Source: Cyathus striatus
Taxonomy: Eukaryota; Basidiomycota; Agaricomycetes; Agaricales; Nidulariaceae
DNA: 64,000 nt
Direction: 5' to 3'
Assembly: GCA_025738555.1 (NCBI GenBank)
Contig: JAOVFP010000011.1
Span: 1,798,001 to 1,862,000, forward strand
Shown here: piece after piece, positions 59,367-64,000 of the stretch
Numbering within the stretch: the stretch's first letter is position 1
How the letters are laid out: the number at the start of each line of letters is the position of its first letter
The notes under the pieces: model-generated
The model's input: only the letters and a program-made list of their open reading frames with translations
Databases searched by the model: none
What the model was told of the DNA's origin: nothing
Made by a program: the position numbers and the translations under genes

Positions 59367-60537
59367 ATTTTCATACATTTCTTAGTATTTACTTGCTGTA
59401 CTTCATTTGACCGAGTGCTTCCAAACTCCTTCACTATTTTACAGCTCCCCATCTCCTCCCATTCTTTTCAATATCCCCTGTCACGATATGACTATGTGAC
59501 TACCTCCCGTACTTATCTCGTAGTTCCTTTTACTTCTACCATTATTCACTTCGTTCTAGGTATGTACTACGGTCCATCCTTCATATATCTATTAATCAGT
59601 AAAAAAACACATGTCGCCATAGGTTTACATAGACTCGATAGTAGGGATAGTCAGCTAAACAAGTCACCAATATATAGTTCAGTATAGCTGTGGCCAAGTC
59701 TATGATCATTCGACAATCAAGATAGCCGAAGTGATGTCTTCATAGAACCATGTGACTGCGCCTACTATCGCTAATCAGTGGGGATCACCAATCAGGCATG
59801 TCACACTCCTGTCACGCAGTCACATGCCCTCCAGTACTGACCCAGTAGAATAACTTTTGATACACACTATCTACATCTTTCAAATAAATTGTATATTGGA
59901 CACTTATATATGTTCTTTTATGATATGTAATTGAATTATTTTTTACTCTACTGCAATTTCCATAAATTGGCATATAGTACCAACTCCCTGCCAAAATAGG
60001 CATCAAAACAGTATTTTTGCATCTTTAATTCAGATTTAAACTATCTTGTACTGCATCATTGGTAACATATGTGCAAAAAAGCAATTTAAAGAAATGTATT
60101 GACTCGGAATTTCGATAAGAAAATCAGAAGTATGTAATCTTGCAGTGAACAGTGCCATATCTCACCTTAAAAGTGCAAAATCAAAAATTCTGGCTTAAAC
60201 GTTTTGTTCCCACATGCCAACTGAGTATTTATAGTCACTGTAGTGAAGTGAGAAAATGTGATTATGAGAAACAGATACAGTTACAAGTTCACTCTGCCAA
60301 TAGAGCATAGGAGAATGTATTTAACCTTGTGGCGTGAGTTGGATGTGGTGCACACATGGCCTCTGAGTGTATATTTAATGACATTTCATTGATTAAACCA
60401 CCTTACCACTCATTTATCATCTCTAAAATCGATTTTAAAGGCATAAATCTACCAACCAGAGTGTTTTTTTACATATAATCACCAAAATCCCTGAAAATAT
60501 GCAAGTATTCACTGTATTTCACTGAATTTATCACTTA
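59367..60537. other. Gene-free stretch
   Basis: AT-rich with no supported gene, RNA or transposon end. It separates the last host-type gene from the third Helitron2-like element. Confidence 0.4.
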
Positions 60538-61089
60538 TTCCCACTACCTTTTAAGGTAGTTGGGTTATAGGGTTGTTTGGATTTCCCTATAAGGTGATTT
60601 CGGGATCTTGAATGGGATCTGAATCTGATTGGCTGGAGCTTTGTGACCATCTGTGACCAGTTGACCACTGACAAATCCACCTTCATTGTTGTTGTTCCCT
60701 CTTGCTCTTGTCTTCACTGATAACTATTCTACTCCTTGTGTTTTCCATATACTAACTACAGGAGACCAGTACCAGGTGTAGTTTCATAAACTTTTTTTTG
60801 GTCATTCTAATGATTCCTCCTCCAACCTACACCAGTTCCAGTCCTGTCTGTTTTTTTGCATACCTTAAGTGTTTATATCAAGTCTCCACTTCACTTGAAA
60901 TTCCCCACTATAATGTCAAAACTAACTTACTTTCCCTTCTTCATCCCATCCTCTCTTCCCCATTCCATCATCCCCACTTGTATCGACATGGTGATGCCAC
61001 ATCATTGATTCTGCATCAGCAGTCTCTACCCCCACTGGCAATGTCAAGGCCATGACCTCTTCCTCCTCTGCCCCCATCTCCAACCTGGC

Positions 61090-62450
61090 TAGGGCTGTAC
61101 ACCATACCGTATATGGTATACAGGCATACACATTACAGTCACAATACAGTTATGGTATGTCTGTAACCATACCATATCTGAGCAACTTTTGCACCTTGAA
61201 AAAATGGTATGGTACCGTAAATGGCCATTTGTGGTATATATGGTCTATATGGCATAGTGAATATGTGTGTATACAAGTAGGAGAGGTGAAATAAGGCCTT
61301 TAGTTCTGATTAACAATATTAATGCTTTCCTGCATTGGGATAAAGGGTATGAAGGCAGTACTTTGCTAATATCAAAGTACATATAGTCTCCGCTGAAAGG
61401 CTTGCATGATGCAATGTAACAGTATGCTTCTTCAAAGAGTTCCTGTCTTCATCTTATTGCTTGCTGGCAAGAGACTCTTATAGATTTTCCATGTCCTTCG
61501 AACACTTCCCAGGACCAAACTTGCATGTGAGAATTACTATATAGAAGATTAAAGGGGTGTTAACAACATACCTGAATCAACAACCTGAATATTAACCTGT
61601 CCAAATTCTGTAGGGTCCATCATTGAATTATTGTGGAAAAATGATGAGTAGAAAACAGCAAGGTCCAGATACAAGAGTAAATCCAATGAACATATAGAAG
61701 ACTGCAGAACAGTGCCAGAGATTCTTATTGCTTTTATACCTGTGATGTTATCAGACAGTATCTGAGTGAACAGAACACATACCAAGGAAACATAATTCTG
61801 AGAAACATATGGAAGCTGAGAGATAACAGAATGTACCATACAATATAAATATGCAGAATAATGTTCTTCAATTGCCCAGAAAACATAGATGATGATACAG
61901 GAGCTGTTGTAAGTAATTGGAGAGAGTTGTGAGAGAGAGCACTCAAGCACCAATGACCTCCAACCAAATACAATACTTTAGGATTACTGTTGAATACTTT
62001 GTATAATCCAATTTCAAGACTTCATGATTGCATTATACAGCAAGAGTATACTGAATCCATGATAGTATACTAGAATAAAATCAGAGACAGATCTCCAAGT
62101 TGATGAAAGCACAAAGATAAACCACGTTGGTCACTACCAAAGTCCACATAACCAAGTTTTGAGCATGCCCTTTGATGACAAAGCAGATGTAGAATGATAT
62201 CTTATCTCAATAATCAATGTGCTAACATGCTTAATCTCATTCCTGTGATGATAAGAAACTATCTTATTTGAATATACCATACACCATACCAGACCATAAT
62301 ACATCCATAATAGTATGGGTACTATACAGGTGTAAACTGTACCATAATGATACCATATTCATTTTACTTTGAAGCACTTACAGGACAGTTACAGGACCAT
62401 ATATACAGCTACCATACACCCATACTATATGGGTACAGTGTACAGCCCTA
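61090..62450. mobile_element. hAT-type MITE with perfect 8-bp TSD, nested in Helitron2-like copy 3
   Basis: Starts TAGGGCTGTACACCATACC and ends in the inverted form (GTGTACAGCCCTA). AACCTGGC stands on both sides (61082-61089 and 62451-62458). Inside each end GGTATGGT / ACCATAC words recur (61100-61255 and 62270-62440), likely transposase-binding repeats. Interior ORFs have no motif. TAGGGCTG tips and 8-bp duplications identify a hAT element. Confidence 0.85.
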
Positions 62451-62875
62451 AACCTGGCCACAAGCACTGCCACCACCTCAAACTTTGTTTCATGAACACT
62501 TTGTTGTCAGCATGGTAGCAGAGCCAACCTTCAACATATCAGCACTGGCCATGCTCCTCCTCTTTCTCTTTCATCCCACAGAAATAGTCTCCATTGCCAG
62601 AGGCACCATTGTTGTCATGACTCAGGGAGGAGGGGGCCAAGGTGATCTCAGTGACCTACATGTCATTGTCATACACAGGGGAGGATAAAGGAGAGGGGGA
62701 TGGGTGACATGGAGTCGATGCCAATCTGTCATTGTGAAGAAGGAGAGGATGGGGATGGAAGAGTGTGCTATTGTCATTGTGGATGAGAAGGCATGGATAT
62801 GAGCAGTCATGGTGGTGGATGGGAGATGGCATGGCAAGATGGACATTGATAAGTGGATGATGAACCTGAATCAGA

Positions 62876-62902
62876 AGATAAGATAAGATAAGATAAGATA
62901 AG
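62876..62902. repeat. AGATA microsatellite
   Basis: Five tandem AGATA units followed by AG, inside Helitron2-like copy 3. Confidence 0.85.
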
Positions 62903-63391
62903 CATCATGGGTTTTTTCCGCCCTCAACATCTACTTATGGGTCAATGTGAAGCATAGCACATTCTAGCACCTGTCTGCTCTATGTCCAAATGAACTACAT
63001 ACTCACTGTTCAATTTATTCAAGTTTCTATTGTGGTTCCATTCTTATATGTCTATTCAGATATCTCCCATTCATTATTTTTTCTTTGCTGATCTTCCACT
63101 TGTCATTGTATATGTATATAATAAAATCTATAAATTTCTTTACTATCTCTGTCATTATGATTGCTCATGAGAGAGACTTGGATATGACCTTTTCACTTAC
63201 TACACTAAATGACAGTTGCTTATCTGGATTCATGATACCTCTGGAGAGCTTTTCTTTAAAGAGCTTACCATATATATCCTAGCACAAACTAGAGGCCATC
63301 AAATTCTCTTCATAACTTAGGTTTTAATATCTCTTACTGATGAAATTGTTGAGGTAGTGGGCTGTGCTGCTTGTTGGCCTTATTTCTTTAT

Positions 63392-64000
63392 TATTTCATA
63401 TTACTACAAGCTACAGAATATTATCAAATGCCCAAAGTATCAAATAAATCACAGGCAAGGCTACATAGAATTAAATCTGGCAAAATGGCCCATGTACTGC
63501 AAGAGCTTGACTCTAATTTGGACAGTGGAATAGCATAATTGCTTTGATATAGAATTTACAATGTCATCTGACTCAACTGGATACAAGAATATCAATTATA
63601 ATGCAAGACATTTGAATTATAGAGTTGAAGATTAAACATATTAGAAGAAAGGCACAGAACCATTCTGGTGAAGAAAAAAGTTACAAGCTATCATTCAGCA
63701 TACTGAAGAAAGAATTGTACAACATGAAGAAAGGAGAACTAAAAAAACAAATAAATGAAGCTAATGAAGCTTAAAGAGTTGCTTTTATTGGAATTGCATT
63801 AGATAGAAGTGAACTAAGAGATTAAGTAAGAAAGTACAAAGCTTTAAATGGTGAATATGCCAACAAGATTAATTTAAGTCCTGCAATTCCCCAAGTTTCT
63901 GGAAGCTCTTGAAGCAGATATTAGTAAATACACCTCATGGAAATAGATAATACCAGTAGAAGAGATCAATAGCAGCTCAAATTAAGAAGGGGAGTTTGAT
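63392..64000. other. Gene-free stretch at the right edge
   Basis: A/T-rich with A-rich runs on the plus strand. I see no gene; a partial element could continue past the window. Confidence 0.35.

Larger units (their letters stand above)
60538..63391 (+). mobile_element. Helitron2-like non-autonomous element, copy 3
   Basis: Left end TTCCCACTACC with its hairpin and TTGGGTTATAGGG as in copy 2. Right end GGTAGTGGGCTGTGCTGCTT, then GTTGGCCTTATTTCTTTAT (to 63391). It contains a 1361-bp hAT MITE; without it the copy is about 1.5 kb. The rest is C/T-rich, then G/A-rich, low-complexity DNA with no Rep/helicase ORF. Confidence 0.6.

Noticed and set aside
1..64000. CRISPR array, bacterial operon or autonomous Helitron Rep/helicase
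   Set aside because: No regularly spaced identical repeats, no bacterial gene organisation, and no Rep or helicase motif in any Helitron2-like copy.

Overview
The window looks like repeat-rich accessory DNA from a filamentous basidiomycete, probably an Agaricomycete. Protein-coding genes are broken by many short (about 50-65 nt) GT-AG introns. The mobile elements are types common in mushroom genomes: a BED-finger hAT transposase, a Plavaka-type (CACTA-related) transposase, a Ty3/gypsy gag-pol and Helitron2-like non-autonomous elements. One nuclear tRNA gene carries an anticodon-loop intron. Nothing looks bacterial or organellar.

Layout. 1-2221: 5' part of a hAT transposon on the minus strand, cut by the window edge. 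3577-6525: first Helitron2-like element. 7030-8960: decayed coiled-coil gene. 9665-16576: three genes of one DUF4238-like family (plus, minus, plus), with a 986-bp Mutator-like MITE between the second and third. 16631-17773: another short inverted-repeat element. 18462-19709: gene for an acidic repeat protein. 20170-22554: a lone Helitron2-like left end and a third inverted-repeat element. 23255-26077: a 19-exon Ca2+/H+ exchanger gene that only becomes visible after splicing. 26668-49773: nested mobile elements. Here a Plavaka transposase gene (28051-45913) is interrupted by a 13.4-kb LTR element holding a degraded minus-strand gypsy gag-pol, a solo LTR and plus-strand ORFs; a second Helitron2-like element follows. 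50510-51301: diverged duplicate of the acidic-protein gene and its promoter. 51736-55715: two more DUF4238-like genes with a tRNA-Ala gene between them. 56182-59366: a gene of a mushroom family with a kinase-like fragment. 60538-63391: third Helitron2-like element with a hAT MITE inside it.

The most interesting host feature is the five-member DUF4238-like cluster. All five share an N-terminal (H/Q)(H/Q)YIPQF-LRRF-type signature, a phase-2 intron at the same place and a conserved core, but their C-termini differ: an extra domain, a coiled coil, a Ser/Asp repeat with a membrane anchor, or a short tail. Two members carry a lesion (one frameshift, one lost splice donor). An acidic-protein gene lies next to this family on both sides of the transposon block, so the unit appears to have been duplicated and then split by transposons.

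The 26-49 kb block is poor in CpG and carries several CGA-to-TGA or TGG-to-TGA stops, which points to a methylation/RIP-like mutation process. A solo LTR at 38661-39728 stayed CpG-rich and is probably a recent arrival. Exon structures were read by eye from splice signals and family resemblance. Functions of the DUF4238-like and acidic proteins are unknown.
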